A model generated the notes under the pieces. That model searched no databases and was not told the DNA's origin. It was given only the letters and a program-made list of their open reading frames with translations. The translations under genes were made by a program, and so were the position numbers. Shown here one piece after another: positions 45,011-52,896 of a stretch of 64,000 bases of DNA. Origin of the DNA: Salinarimonas sp052380005 (lineage in GTDB: Bacteria; Pseudomonadota; Alphaproteobacteria; Rhizobiales; Beijerinckiaceae). The stretch is taken from the NCBI GenBank assembly GCA_052380005.1, contig JBQTCJ010000013.1; one strand, written 5' to 3'. Each line of letters starts with the position of its first letter. The first letter of the stretch is position 1.

Positions 45011-45053
45011 AGCGCGGAGCGCCCGGTTCGGCCGCTCCGCGCTACGGCTTTTT
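45011..45053 (+). terminator. Strong intrinsic terminator between carB and greA
   Basis: AGCGCGGAGCG at 45011-45021 and CGCTCCGCGCT at 45033-45043 are a perfect 11-bp inverted repeat with an 11-base loop, followed after ACGGC by TTTTT at 45049-45053. It ends 19 bases before the greA start codon, so it either closes the carB transcript or sits in the greA leader. It is the clearest intrinsic terminator in the window. Confidence 0.8.
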
Positions 45054-45072
45054 CGCGTCGGTGAGACAAGAC

Positions 45073-45546
45073 ATGGACAAGGTCCCGATCACGGCCCCGG
45101 GCTACAGGAAGCTCGAGGAGGAGCTCAAGCAGCGCCAGCAGGTCGAGCGCCAGCGGATCATCCAGGCGATCTCCGAGGCGCGCGCGCTCGGCGATCTCTC
45201 CGAGAACGCGGAATACCACGCGGCCAAGGAAGCGCAGTCCCACAACGAGGGCCGCATCCTGGAGCTCGAGAGCCTGATCTCGCGCGCCGAGGTGATCGAG
45301 CCGGCGAAGCTCGGCGGCGATCGCGTCAAGTTCGGCGCGACGGTGAAGCTGATCGACGAGGACACCGAGGAGGAGAAGGTCTACCAGATCGTCGGCGAGC
45401 CGGAGGCGGACGTGCATTCCGGCCGCGTCTCGATCGGCTCGCCGATCGCCCGCGCGCTCATCGGCAAGACCGTGGGCGACACCGTCGAGGTCCACACTCC
45501 CGGCGGCGGAAAGTCCTACGAGGTGATGAGCGTCGAGTTCCGCTGA
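45073..45546 (+). CDS. greA: Transcription elongation factor GreA
   Basis: A 157-residue factor that rescues backtracked RNA polymerase by promoting transcript cleavage. The N-terminal coiled coil carries the acidic tip in ALGDLSENAEYHAAKE, and the C-terminal FKBP-like domain ends GKSYEVMSVEFR. An in-frame GTG at 45061 exists, but the ATG at 45073 matches the family N-terminus MDKVPITAPGYRKLEEEL. The ribosome site is weak. A terminator ends only 19 bases upstream; a GC hairpin follows at 45580-45602. Confidence 0.96.
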   Translation: MDKVPITAPGYRKLEEELKQRQQVERQRIIQAISEARALGDLSENAEYHAAKEAQSHNEGRILELESLISRAEVIEPAKLGGDRVKFGATVKLIDEDTEEEKVYQIVGEPEADVHSGRVSIGSPIARALIGKTVGDTVEVHTPGGGKSYEVMSVEFR

Positions 45547-45579
45547 TCGCCTGCGCCTCCGAGGCGTCGATCCGGCCCG

Positions 45580-45602
45580 AACCCCGCGCGCGGCGCGGGG
45601 TT
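45580..45602 (+). terminator. GC hairpin downstream of greA
   Basis: AACCCCGCGC at 45580-45589 pairs perfectly with GCGCGGGGTT at 45593-45602 around a three-base loop. It lies 34 bases after the greA stop. No T-run follows, so its terminator role is tentative. Confidence 0.45.
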
Positions 45603-45667
45603 GAGCCTCCCGAGCAACGCCGCGCGCGTGCCCCGCACGCGCCCGGCGCCACCAGGAGGAAGACGCC

Positions 45668-46219
45668 ATGCCCGCCCGCCCCTTTCCCGTGGCCCGCCCC
45701 TTTCCCGTGGCCCTCCCTCGGCTCGTGCTGCAGGCGCTCGCCGCGCTCGCCCTCGCTTTCGGCGTGCTCGCCGGCCAGGCCACGGCGCAGCCGGCCGCGC
45801 TGATCGGCGAGATCCGGGTCGACGTGTCGCCGCTGCGGGCGAAGGGTGTCGGCAACTACGCCGACCTGCTCCAGACGAGCCTCGAACGCGCGCTGGAAGA
45901 GCGCTTCGCCGGCCGGCTCGGCGCGGGCGGCTCGCGGCTCACCGTCGTGCTCGAGCGCTTCGAGCTGCGGGGCTACGGCTCCGGAGAGAGCGACGACGGG
46001 CCGCTCGGCTTCGGCATGCCCGGCGGCGGCTCGCTCGCCGCCGACGAGCTCGTCGGCACCGCGACGCTCAGCGAGGGTGGCCGCGTGCTCGCCCGCGAGC
46101 CGCTGCGCGTCGCCCTCCCGCCCGGCCAGTCCGGCCCCTGGCAGACGCCCGATTTCGAGCAGCGCCGCGCGGTCGCGCTCGCCGAGAGCTTCGCCGGCTG
46201 GCTGGCCCGGCGGCTGTGA
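45668..46219 (+). CDS. Secreted hypothetical protein, 183 aa
   Basis: An exported protein with an N-terminal leader whose hydrophobic core is LVLQALAALALAFGVLAG and a likely cleavage after TAQ at about residue 41. The mature domain is about 140 residues, alternating strands and helices (ALIGEIRVDVSPLRAKGV; FAGWLARRL at the end), with no cysteines or recognised motif. Just after the start the DNA has an exact 18-base tandem duplication (45677-45694 and 45695-45712), giving RPFPVA twice before the hydrophobic core. AGGAGGA lies seven bases before the ATG. It converges on the GNAT gene, four bases apart. Function unknown. Confidence 0.7.
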   Translation: MPARPFPVARPFPVALPRLVLQALAALALAFGVLAGQATAQPAALIGEIRVDVSPLRAKGVGNYADLLQTSLERALEERFAGRLGAGGSRLTVVLERFELRGYGSGESDDGPLGFGMPGGGSLAADELVGTATLSEGGRVLAREPLRVALPPGQSGPWQTPDFEQRRAVALAESFAGWLARRL

Positions 46220-46223
46220 CCGC

Positions 46224-46661
46224 TCAGCCCGGTCGTCGCAGGCGCAGGAGCGGGTGCGGCCGGCCCTGGTCGTCCGTCTCGCGCCGTCCCGCCTCGACGA
46301 AGCCGAGCCGCGCGTAGAAGGCGCGCGCACCCGCATTCGCCTCGTAGACCTCGACGTCGAGCGCACCCTTGCGCTCGGCGGCGTGGAGAACGAGCGCTCG
46401 GCCGATCCCGCTCCCGTGATGCGCCGGATCGACGAACAGGCCGCCGACGACCGCGTCGAGCAGCGCCACGAATCCCACGAGTCGCCCCTCCTCCTCCGCG
46501 ACCGCGATCTCGGCCTTCGGCAGGTAGACGTCGCGCACGAGGACGGCGTCGGCCGCGAGCGCGGTCTCGCCGAGGAACGGATGCCCGGACCGTGAGGCGG
46601 CGCGCCAGACGGCGAGGCAGGCGTCGGCGTCGCGCACGGCGTCGTAGGGTCGGATCGTCAT
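46224..46661 (-). CDS. GNAT-family N-acetyltransferase
   Basis: A 145-residue acetyl-CoA-dependent acetyltransferase. The pattern is typical: MTIRPYDAVRDADACLAVWR at the start, VGGLFVDPAHHGSGIGRALV for the acetyl-CoA pyrophosphate loop (motif A), and DVEVYEANAGARAFYARLGF near the end, as in YjaB/RimI-like small members. It is the third gene of a tight minus-strand operon with a TetR regulator (four bases upstream) and DUF4260 membrane protein. Substrate unknown; the TetR partner hints that it inactivates or modifies a small toxic molecule. Confidence 0.88.
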   Translation of the reverse strand: MTIRPYDAVRDADACLAVWRAASRSGHPFLGETALAADAVLVRDVYLPKAEIAVAEEEGRLVGFVALLDAVVGGLFVDPAHHGSGIGRALVLHAAERKGALDVEVYEANAGARAFYARLGFVEAGRRETDDQGRPHPLLRLRRPG

Positions 46662-46665
46662 GGTG

Positions 46666-47232
46666 CTATGCATCTCTCGTCTCGATGCCGCGCAGGATGA
46701 GCGCGATGCCGTCACGGAAGGCCTCGTCGACGTCGCCCCCGAGGCGAAACAGCCCCGCATTCTCGATCGAGACGAATCCGTGCAGGTAGGCGGTGAGCGT
46801 CCGCGCGGCGGGGAGCGCCCTATCCGCGCCGACCAGCCCGGCGAGGGCCTCCATCGCGGGAGCGACGGCAGCCCGCCGGGCCGCGTCGACCTCCACGCCG
46901 CGTGCCGCCTCCGGCGCGTAGATCTGCGCGTAGGCGTGCGGGTTGTCGCGCGCGAAGCGCCGGAAGGCGTGGGCCTGCGCCTCCAGCGCGGCGAGCGGCG
47001 CGCGCCCGCGGGCGGCCTCCCGCAGCAACGCCCCCAGGCGCGCGAGCGTGTCGGCCTCCAGGGCAGCGAGCAGCGCCTCACGGCGCTCGAACCGCTTGTA
47101 GAGCGACGGCGGGCGCACCCCGACCGCCTCCGCCACGGCCTGCATCGTCAGCGCGCCGAGCCCGTGCGCCTCGAGGATCCGGCGCGCGGCCACGAGAATC
47201 GCGGCGTCGCTCGTCTTGGCGGGCGCGGGCAT
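46666..47232 (-). CDS. TetR/AcrR-family transcriptional regulator
   Basis: A 188-residue repressor. The N-terminal helix-turn-helix (AAILVAARRILEAHGLGALT, VAEAVGVRPPSLYKRF) is typical, and the C-terminal portion matches the TetR_C WHG-type helical ligand domain (LTAYLHGFVSIENAGLFRLGG). It is the middle gene of the DUF4260-TetR-GNAT operon with gaps of three and four bases, and an inverted repeat lies over the operon promoter, consistent with autoregulation. Ligand unknown. Confidence 0.9.
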   Translation of the reverse strand: MPAPAKTSDAAILVAARRILEAHGLGALTMQAVAEAVGVRPPSLYKRFERREALLAALEADTLARLGALLREAARGRAPLAALEAQAHAFRRFARDNPHAYAQIYAPEAARGVEVDAARRAAVAPAMEALAGLVGADRALPAARTLTAYLHGFVSIENAGLFRLGGDVDEAFRDGIALILRGIETRDA

Positions 47233-47235
47233 CGG

Positions 47236-47634
47236 TCACGCCCGCGGCGCGCGGCCGGCGCGCCCGATCCGGCCCAGATGCGTGTCGGCGAAGCCACTCG
47301 CATGCTTGAGGCCGTAGCCGAGCGCCCGGTCGAAGCCGATGTGCGCCGCCCAGACGGCCGCCGCCGCGACGAGGGCCGGGCCGGACTGGAGGTCGACGTG
47401 GAGGCCGACGAGGCCGAGGGCCACCGGCCCGAGATAGGTGTGGGCGAGGTTGTAGCCGAGGGCGCCGACGCGGGCATTCGCCAGATACGCGAGCATGGCC
47501 ACGTCCGGCAGCAGGAACCCGGCCGCGAACGCCCACCACGGCGCATCGAGCCAGGCGTAGAGCGCGACCGCCGCGCACAGCGCGGCGAGCCCCTCCGCAC
47601 GCAGAAGAATCCGCATCGCATGCTCCGGAGCCAC
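47236..47634 (-). CDS. DUF4260 family membrane protein
   Basis: A 132-residue protein with about four hydrophobic segments and the family signatures LLPDVAMLAYLANARVGALG, YNLAHTYLGPVALG and HIGFDRALGYGLKH. GTG at 47634 is chosen because GAGGGAGG lies six bases upstream; another GTG at 47640 would abut that sequence, and an ATG at 47616 is further downstream. It is the first gene of the TetR-controlled operon. DUF4260 proteins are widely paired with TetR regulators, but the transported or bound substrate is not known. Confidence 0.85.
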   Translation of the reverse strand: MAPEHAMRILLRAEGLAALCAAVALYAWLDAPWWAFAAGFLLPDVAMLAYLANARVGALGYNLAHTYLGPVALGLVGLHVDLQSGPALVAAAAVWAAHIGFDRALGYGLKHASGFADTHLGRIGRAGRAPRA

Positions 47635-47656
47635 TGCCACCCTCCCTCACCGATGG

Positions 47657-47691
47657 CGAAGGCTAATATACATACCCTTCGTCTCCGTCAA
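47657..47691 (-). promoter_or_regulatory. Promoter and candidate TetR operator of DUF4260 operon
   Basis: On the minus strand TTGACG (47686-47691) and TATTAG (47663-47668) are separated by 17 bases, the best -35/-10 pair seen in the window. The inverted repeat CGAAGG (47657-47662) and CCTTCG (47676-47681), spaced by 13 bases, covers the -10 and most of the spacer. A repressor bound there would exclude RNA polymerase. The TetR protein encoded by the second gene is the natural candidate. Confidence 0.6.
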
Positions 47692-47754
47692 GAGTCGTGC
47701 AGCCGCTCGCTCGAGGAACGCGCGCGGGCCGGGCGTCCGGCCCACGCGTCGCCC

Positions 47755-48147
47755 TCACTTCCCCGTGTCGTCCCGCCGCCCGGACCATCCCGCCGCCGCG
47801 CGCTCGACCGCCGCGTCCGCGGAGCCCTCGCGGCCGGCTTCCTCCGGCCTGGCGCCGAAATGCAGCGCGCCCTCCTCGCGGGAGGGGCGCTTCAGGGCCT
47901 CGTCGAGCGCCTCGAGGTCGCCGTGCCCGGGCGCGGGTGCGCGCCGGCCCTCGGCCTCGTCCGCCTGGCCCCGCTTCGCGCCGACGCCCGACGGGTCGGT
48001 CGCGTCCTCGCCCGCGGCGGCGGGATCGGCGCGGTTCTGCGGCGTGAGGCGCGGGCGCGCGACGTCGTCGACGGGCTTCGTCGCGTCCTGCTCGATCGCC
48101 TGCGCAGCCGCGCGCCGCGCGGCGTCCTCGGATGTCCGTTCGGCCAT
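47755..48147 (-). CDS. Hydrophilic, probably disordered hypothetical protein, 130 aa
   Basis: The ATG at 48147 has an excellent GAGGAGG seven bases upstream, supporting translation. The product is rich in Ala, Arg, Asp, Glu and Gly with no hydrophobic stretch longer than four residues, and no cysteine; it looks intrinsically disordered, like the low-complexity stress or hydrophilin-type proteins of many alphaproteobacteria. It begins MAERTSEDAARRAAAQAIEQ. It is in a solitary position before the autotransporter gene. Function unknown. Confidence 0.6.
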   Translation of the reverse strand: MAERTSEDAARRAAAQAIEQDATKPVDDVARPRLTPQNRADPAAAGEDATDPSGVGAKRGQADEAEGRRAPAPGHGDLEALDEALKRPSREEGALHFGARPEEAGREGSADAAVERAAAGWSGRRDDTGK

Positions 48148-48225
48148 GATGCTCGCCTCCTCGGTTGGAAACGGGCGAACGCGGGCGCGTGCGCGGGGTT
48201 CGACTGCGCTCCCCCGGGGGCCGGC

Positions 48226-50322
48226 TCAGAACCGCAGGGCGACGCCGGCGCTGACGGTGTGGGCGCTCGCCTCCTCCTGGAAGGCGCCGTCGTAGGCCAC
48301 GAAGCCGGAGAGCCGGTCGCCGGGCGCGGCGAGCCGCAATGCGCCGCCGACACGGAGCCGGTCCGCGCCGACCTCCATCGTCCGGCCGGTGATCCGCCGA
48401 CCGAGCAGGGTGACCTCCGTCTCGTGCGCGAGATCGCCGGTGAGGCGCTCGTAGGCGACGTCGGCCTCGAGCCGCAGGGTGGCGCCGCCGGCGCCGAGGG
48501 CGAGCGGCGCCGAGGCGAAGCGGACGCCCGGGCCGAACGACAGCTGCTCGGCGCTCTGCGACGGGCCGCGCAGCGCGAAGATGCCCGCGCCCGTCTCCTG
48601 GAAGGCGTCGGACTCCTGCCAGCGCGCGGCGAAGGCGGCGTAGGGCGTGACCTGCGCACCGTCGGCGACCTCGAAGGTGTAGCCGAGCCGGACGTCGCCC
48701 TCGAACGCCGTCGTGTCCGTGGAGCTACGCCCGATCGGCGCGCGCGCCGTGCCGGCCGCGCCGGCGATGTCCCGTCGCGTCAGCGTCTGGTCGATGAAGG
48801 CCAGTTGAGCCGTCCCCTGCAGGCTCCAGGCGCCGAAGGTGGAGGAGCCGTAGAGGCCGACATGGACGCTGTCCGCCTCGCCGCCGTCGGCGGACCCCTT
48901 CACGTCGAGATCCGTGCGCGCGAAGCCGCCGGCGATGCCGAAGCGCAGGTCCGTGCGGTCGACGAGGTCGAGGCCGACCATGAGCCCGGCGGTCTCGCTC
49001 GTCACGCCCCGCGTCGTCGGGCCGGCGCCGATCGAGGCGCGGCCGTAGAACGGGCTCGCCCACAGGCCCGACAGGAGCGGGTTGGCGAGCGTGACGCCCG
49101 CCCCGGCGTCGGACGCTCCGGCCAGCGAGGCGTAGCCCGCGGCGGGACCGGCGGCGGCGGAGGCGTCGGGCGCGGCCTGCGGCATCGCCGCGCCCGGCGC
49201 GCCGAGCCGGCCCCTCAAGGTCGTGCCGGCATGCGCGAGCGTGGAGAAGCGCGAGAACGAGGCCGCCGCGAAGCTGCCAGCCGTGCCGGGGTCAGTGGAG
49301 GCGAGGAGGTTGCCGACGTTGAGCACGCCCCAGCCGTAGACGCGGTCGATGCCCGGCGCGCCCGCGTCCGTCGCGGTCTGCAGGACGAGCTGGGCGAGCT
49401 CGCCCGGCGTCGCCGCCGGGTAGAGCTGCCGCGCGAGCGCGACCGCGCCGCTGACGTGAGGCGTCGCCATCGAGGTGCCCGTGAGGGGCGCGTAGCCACC
49501 GCCGACCACGCTCGAGACGATCCGCGTGCCGGGCGCGGCGAGGCAGAACTCCGCCGCCGAGCCGCATCGCACGCTGATCACCTCGCCCGCCTGGTTCACG
49601 TTGACGACGGCGATCCAGGCCTCGCGCAGCGCGGGGATCGCCAGCGGGAGCGCGGCGGAGATGTCGATGTCGGGCAGGGTCGGGTCGTTGGAGCCGGCGA
49701 AGACGATGACGCCGACCCGCTGCGCCTCGCGCATGGCGGCGACGAAGTCGCGCCACTGGGCGGCGGTGGCGACACCGGGGATCGCGTCGGCGATGGCCTG
49801 GTAGGGGTCGGCGGCGAAGCCGGAGGCCCGCAGGATGTCGTTGACGTCGGTGTCGAAGCCCCAGCTGTTGCTGAAGGCGACCGAGCCGCGCGCGGCTCCG
49901 GCCCGGAACGCAGCCGCATTGCCGTCGAACGTCGCCGGGGCCGTCCCGAACGTGTAGAGCGCCAGGCGCGCGTCCGGCGCGACGCCCGACGCGATGCCCG
50001 CCACGTGGGTTCCGTGGTTGAGCGCCGGCATCGGCGCGCCCGGGGCGCCCGCCGTGTGGATCGCCTCCAGTATCTTGCCCGCGAGCGCTGGATGAGCGAG
50101 GTCGAAGCCGTCGTCGATCACCGTGATCACGGTGCCCGCACCGGTGATCCCGGCGGCCGTGGCCTTCGGCAGGCCGATCCGGGCGACGCTGTAGTTCGCC
50201 AGGAACTGCGCGGGCGCGGTGGCGCGCACGAAGCTCGGGGCCGGGGCGGTGGCGGGGTCTTGCGCGAGGGCGGGGGCGGACAGGAGCGCGACCAGGGAGG
50301 CGCTCAGGAGCAGACGCGACAT
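48226..50322 (-). CDS. Autotransporter subtilisin-like serine protease
   Basis: A 698-residue type V secretion protein. Signal peptide 1-21 (LLLSASLVALLSAPALA), then an S8 peptidase domain with catalytic Asp in VITVIDDG (about 70-71), His103 in NHGTHVAGI and Ser284 in TGTSMATPHVSG, oxyanion Asn at AGSND (212). Two cysteines (253, 260) may pair. The C-terminal 270 residues form the outer-membrane beta-barrel, ending in phenylalanine (SAGVALRF) as needed for BAM recognition. It would be surface-exposed or released. ATG at 50322 starts the signal peptide. It is divergent from the lytic transglycosylase gene. Confidence 0.93.
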   Translation of the reverse strand: MSRLLLSASLVALLSAPALAQDPATAPAPSFVRATAPAQFLANYSVARIGLPKATAAGITGAGTVITVIDDGFDLAHPALAGKILEAIHTAGAPGAPMPALNHGTHVAGIASGVAPDARLALYTFGTAPATFDGNAAAFRAGAARGSVAFSNSWGFDTDVNDILRASGFAADPYQAIADAIPGVATAAQWRDFVAAMREAQRVGVIVFAGSNDPTLPDIDISAALPLAIPALREAWIAVVNVNQAGEVISVRCGSAAEFCLAAPGTRIVSSVVGGGYAPLTGTSMATPHVSGAVALARQLYPAATPGELAQLVLQTATDAGAPGIDRVYGWGVLNVGNLLASTDPGTAGSFAAASFSRFSTLAHAGTTLRGRLGAPGAAMPQAAPDASAAAGPAAGYASLAGASDAGAGVTLANPLLSGLWASPFYGRASIGAGPTTRGVTSETAGLMVGLDLVDRTDLRFGIAGGFARTDLDVKGSADGGEADSVHVGLYGSSTFGAWSLQGTAQLAFIDQTLTRRDIAGAAGTARAPIGRSSTDTTAFEGDVRLGYTFEVADGAQVTPYAAFAARWQESDAFQETGAGIFALRGPSQSAEQLSFGPGVRFASAPLALGAGGATLRLEADVAYERLTGDLAHETEVTLLGRRITGRTMEVGADRLRVGGALRLAAPGDRLSGFVAYDGAFQEEASAHTVSAGVALRF

Positions 50323-50419
50323 GTCGGTGGGGCCTCGAGACACAACGACGAGGAGGACTCCACGAGCCGCGCCGCCGGGCAAGCCACGACGCCGGCCGGC
50401 GAGTCGGTCGACGCCTGTC

Positions 50420-50437
50420 TGTTGCATTGACGCAACA
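50420..50437. promoter_or_regulatory. Inverted repeat in protease/transglycosylase divergent promoter region
   Basis: TGTTGC (50420-50425) and GCAACA (50432-50437) flank ATTGAC, giving an 18-bp operator-like palindrome. A smaller one, CGATG (50453-50457) and CATCG (50464-50468), lies just beyond. Both are in the 230-base gap between the divergent autotransporter and transglycosylase genes. No regulator gene is adjacent; role inferred from position only. Confidence 0.35.
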
Positions 50438-50534
50438 AGAGCCAATTCCCTACGATGCTGCAACATCGCCGCCACGCCCGGCGGCGGCAGCGGATCGGGC
50501 ATCCGTCCCCGTTATTCATCTGTTTACCATGATC

Positions 50535-50550
50535 CGGGAGCATGCTCCCG
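50535..50550 (+). promoter_or_regulatory. Perfect 16-bp palindrome at the transglycosylase start
   Basis: CGGGAGCATGCTCCCG is a perfect palindrome ending two bases before the ATG at 50553. The GGGAG within it is also the only Shine-Dalgarno candidate, so a hairpin in the message would hide the ribosome site. It could be an RNA thermometer-like or protein-controlled switch, or a DNA operator. Confidence 0.4.
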
Positions 50551-50552
50551 TC

Positions 50553-51779
50553 ATGATCAAGCGACCTCCCCTCCCCCGCGCGCTCGGCGCGCTCCTCGCC
50601 CTCGGCCTCGCTGCGACGGCCGGCGCGACCGCCCTTCCCGCCCCTGCCGCGGCGCAGGCGCAGTTCCGCTCCTGCCTGGGCGAGCTGCGCGGCCAGGCGT
50701 CGCGCAACAATGTCTCGGCAGCGACGTTCGACCGCGCTCTCGCGGGCGTCGAGCCGGACATGAGCCTGCTCGAGCTGCTCGATCGCCAGCCCGAGTTCCG
50801 CACCGCGATCTGGGACTACATCGCGGGGCTGGTCGACGAGGAGCGCGTGGAGGACGGCCGGCGCGCCATGGCACAGTACCCCAACGCGCTGGCGGTGGCG
50901 CAGGAGCGCTGGGGCGTCGACCGCCACGTGATCGCTGCCATCTGGGGCGTCGAGTCGAACTACGGCCGCAACATGGGCAAGCGCCCGCTGCTGCAGTCGC
51001 TTTCCACCCTCTCCTGCTTCGGGCGCCGCCAGAGCTTCTTCCGCGGCGAGCTGTTCGCCACGCTCCAGATCCTCGAGCGCGGCGAGATCCCGGTCGAGCA
51101 GCTCACCGGCTCCTGGGCCGGCGCCTTCGGCCAGACGCAGTTCATCCCCTCCACCTACCAGCGCATCGCGGTCGACTTCGACGGCGACGGCAAGCGTGAC
51201 ATCGTCGGCTCGACGGTGGACGCGCTGGGCTCGACGGCGAACTACCTCGCGCGCTCGAGCTGGCGGGCGGGCGAGCCGTGGGGCTACGAGGTGCGCCTGC
51301 CGTCAGGCTTCCCGGAGAGCCGCACCGGGCGGCGCAACAAGCGGGCGTTGTCCGATTTCGCCGGCATGGGCGTGCGGCGGATCGACGGCGGCGCGCTCAC
51401 CGGGCCGGGCCAGGCGGCGATCCTCGCGCCGGCGGGCACGAACGGGCCGGCCTGGGTCGTGTTCCGGAACTTCGACGCGATCTACTCGTACAACCAGGCC
51501 GAATCCTACGCGCTCGCCATCGCGCTCCTCTCGGACCGCCTCGCCGGCCGGCCGGGGATTCAGACTCCATGGCCGACGGACGACCCGCCGCTGTCGCGCG
51601 AGGAGCGCCGCGAGGTGCAGGTCCAGCTGCTGCGCCGCGGCTACGCCATCGGCGACGTGGACGGCATCATCGGCTCGAAGACCCGCGAGGCGATCAAGGA
51701 GATGCAGGCCCGCCTCGGCCAGGAGCCCACCGGCCGCGCCGGGCGGCGCTTCCTCGACGCGCTTCGCGCGGGGGGGTGA
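50553..51779 (+). CDS. MltB-type lytic murein transglycosylase with peptidoglycan-binding domain
   Basis: A 408-residue periplasmic enzyme that cleaves peptidoglycan with formation of 1,6-anhydro ends. Signal peptide about 1-34 (LGALLALGLAATAGATALPAPAAAQ split by charge), catalytic domain with the glutamate in WGVESNYGRNMG (about residue 138) and the SLT-B features SWAGAFGQTQFIPSTYQ and DFDGDGKRDI. A C-terminal PG_binding_1 domain (about 355-405; LLRRGYAIGDVDGIIGSKTREAI). Start 50553 is preferred; 50529 is also in frame. A 16-bp palindrome overlaps its ribosome site. Confidence 0.93.
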   Translation: MIKRPPLPRALGALLALGLAATAGATALPAPAAAQAQFRSCLGELRGQASRNNVSAATFDRALAGVEPDMSLLELLDRQPEFRTAIWDYIAGLVDEERVEDGRRAMAQYPNALAVAQERWGVDRHVIAAIWGVESNYGRNMGKRPLLQSLSTLSCFGRRQSFFRGELFATLQILERGEIPVEQLTGSWAGAFGQTQFIPSTYQRIAVDFDGDGKRDIVGSTVDALGSTANYLARSSWRAGEPWGYEVRLPSGFPESRTGRRNKRALSDFAGMGVRRIDGGALTGPGQAAILAPAGTNGPAWVVFRNFDAIYSYNQAESYALAIALLSDRLAGRPGIQTPWPTDDPPLSREERREVQVQLLRRGYAIGDVDGIIGSKTREAIKEMQARLGQEPTGRAGRRFLDALRAGG

Positions 51780-51797
51780 GCCCCGCCGCGGTCGCGC

Positions 51798-52808
51798 TCA
51801 GCGCGCCCGCTCGATGGCCCGGGCGACGACGGCGCGCACGTCCGGGTCGCGCAGGAAGAGGTCGTGGTTGAGGACGCCCGAGCCGAACTCGGAGGCGTCC
51901 GCCACGCGCACGCCGAGACCCGCGAGCCGCTCGCGATCCGCCGCTCCCGCCCGCACCACGCCGCCGGCGAGGCGCCGGGAGAGCGCGAGCGCGCGGTCGT
52001 TCTGCGCCGTGATCACCGTGATGCGCTGGGCGTCCACCCCGAGGCGCTCGACGCCCTGCGCGAACAGGTCGATGTCGACGTCGGGCGAGGCCAGCACCAC
52101 GGCGCCGATCCGCGCCATCGCCGCGTCGCCCCCGCTGGCGCGCACGAAGCGCAGGGTCTCGAGCGTGAGCAGCGAGCCCATGGAATGGGCGACGAGGTGC
52201 ACGCGCCCGCCGCTCTCGCTGCGCGCGAGCGTGAGGATCAGCTCCTCCAGCGCATCGCGCGACCACAGCGCGCTCTCGCGGTCGTAGCCGTAGTCGAACG
52301 TGGCTCCGCCCGATGGCCAGGTGAACAGGCCGCTCGCGCCGCGAAAGCCGATGCCGGCCGCGAGCTCGGCGGCGCCGGACGCCGCCGTCTCGAAGGTCTC
52401 GCGGTAGCCGTGGACGTAGATCAGCACGTCGCGCCCCACCGCGGCGCGGGCGAAGGCCTCCGCCGGCTCGGCGCGCACGACGGGGCCGACGCCGGCGACG
52501 CCCCAACGCGCGTCGAAGGGCGAGAGCGTGGCGAGCACGCCTTCGCTGGGGGGCAACAGCGTCGCCTGGGCGAAGGCGAGGCCCTCGCCGCGCTCGGCAG
52601 AGAAGAACGGGGACGCGCCGGGATCGGCCGCGGCCGCGCGGGTCGTCGCCACGAGCAGCGTCTGCGACCCGGCCCCCGCCGCGATCGGAGCCGACGCGCC
52701 GGCGAGGTTGCAGGCGCCGAGCGCGAGCGCGAGGCCGAGCGCGGCGAGGCGCGTCGCCAGGGGCTGCCGCCACGCGACACGCGGGGCAGAGATCGTCGGA
52801 GAGGTCAT
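51798..52808 (-). CDS. DUF900-family alpha/beta-hydrolase lipoprotein
   Basis: A 336-residue probable lipoprotein: N-terminal helix LAALGLALALGACN with a lipobox LGAC (Cys about residue 33). The alpha/beta-hydrolase core includes VLIYVHGYRETF (oxyanion region) and the nucleophile elbow VAHSMGSLLTLE (Ser about residue 203), with Asp in SPDVDID and His in VLNHDLFLRD completing a plausible triad. The DUF900 family is annotated as esterase-like but has few characterised members. It is convergent with the transglycosylase gene. Two small genes lie upstream on the same strand. Confidence 0.88.
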   Translation of the reverse strand: MTSPTISAPRVAWRQPLATRLAALGLALALGACNLAGASAPIAAGAGSQTLLVATTRAAAADPGASPFFSAERGEGLAFAQATLLPPSEGVLATLSPFDARWGVAGVGPVVRAEPAEAFARAAVGRDVLIYVHGYRETFETAASGAAELAAGIGFRGASGLFTWPSGGATFDYGYDRESALWSRDALEELILTLARSESGGRVHLVAHSMGSLLTLETLRFVRASGGDAAMARIGAVVLASPDVDIDLFAQGVERLGVDAQRITVITAQNDRALALSRRLAGGVVRAGAADRERLAGLGVRVADASEFGSGVLNHDLFLRDPDVRAVVARAIERAR

Positions 52809-52896
52809 GGTGCGGCGGCCGTGGATACGCAGGAACGCGGGAACACGCGCTCCTTGCGCCGCGATCGTGGCGAGGGTGCGGCCGTGGCGTGGCGCG

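Noticed and set aside
41437..45855. Very long minus-strand open frame (about 1470 codons) antisense to carB and greA
   Set aside because: Composition is low-complexity and Arg/His/Asp-rich, typical of a GC-rich antisense frame; carB on the plus strand is unmistakable. No ribosome site.
46660..50430. Long plus-strand open frame of about 1250 codons
   Set aside because: It crosses several well-supported minus-strand genes (TetR, DUF4260, autotransporter) and reads as arginine/glycine-rich noise.
50427..50552. N-terminal extension of the MltB-type protein from 50427
   Set aside because: Would place 42 residues before a clear signal peptide; no ribosome site; the ATG at 50553 (or 50529) fits export.
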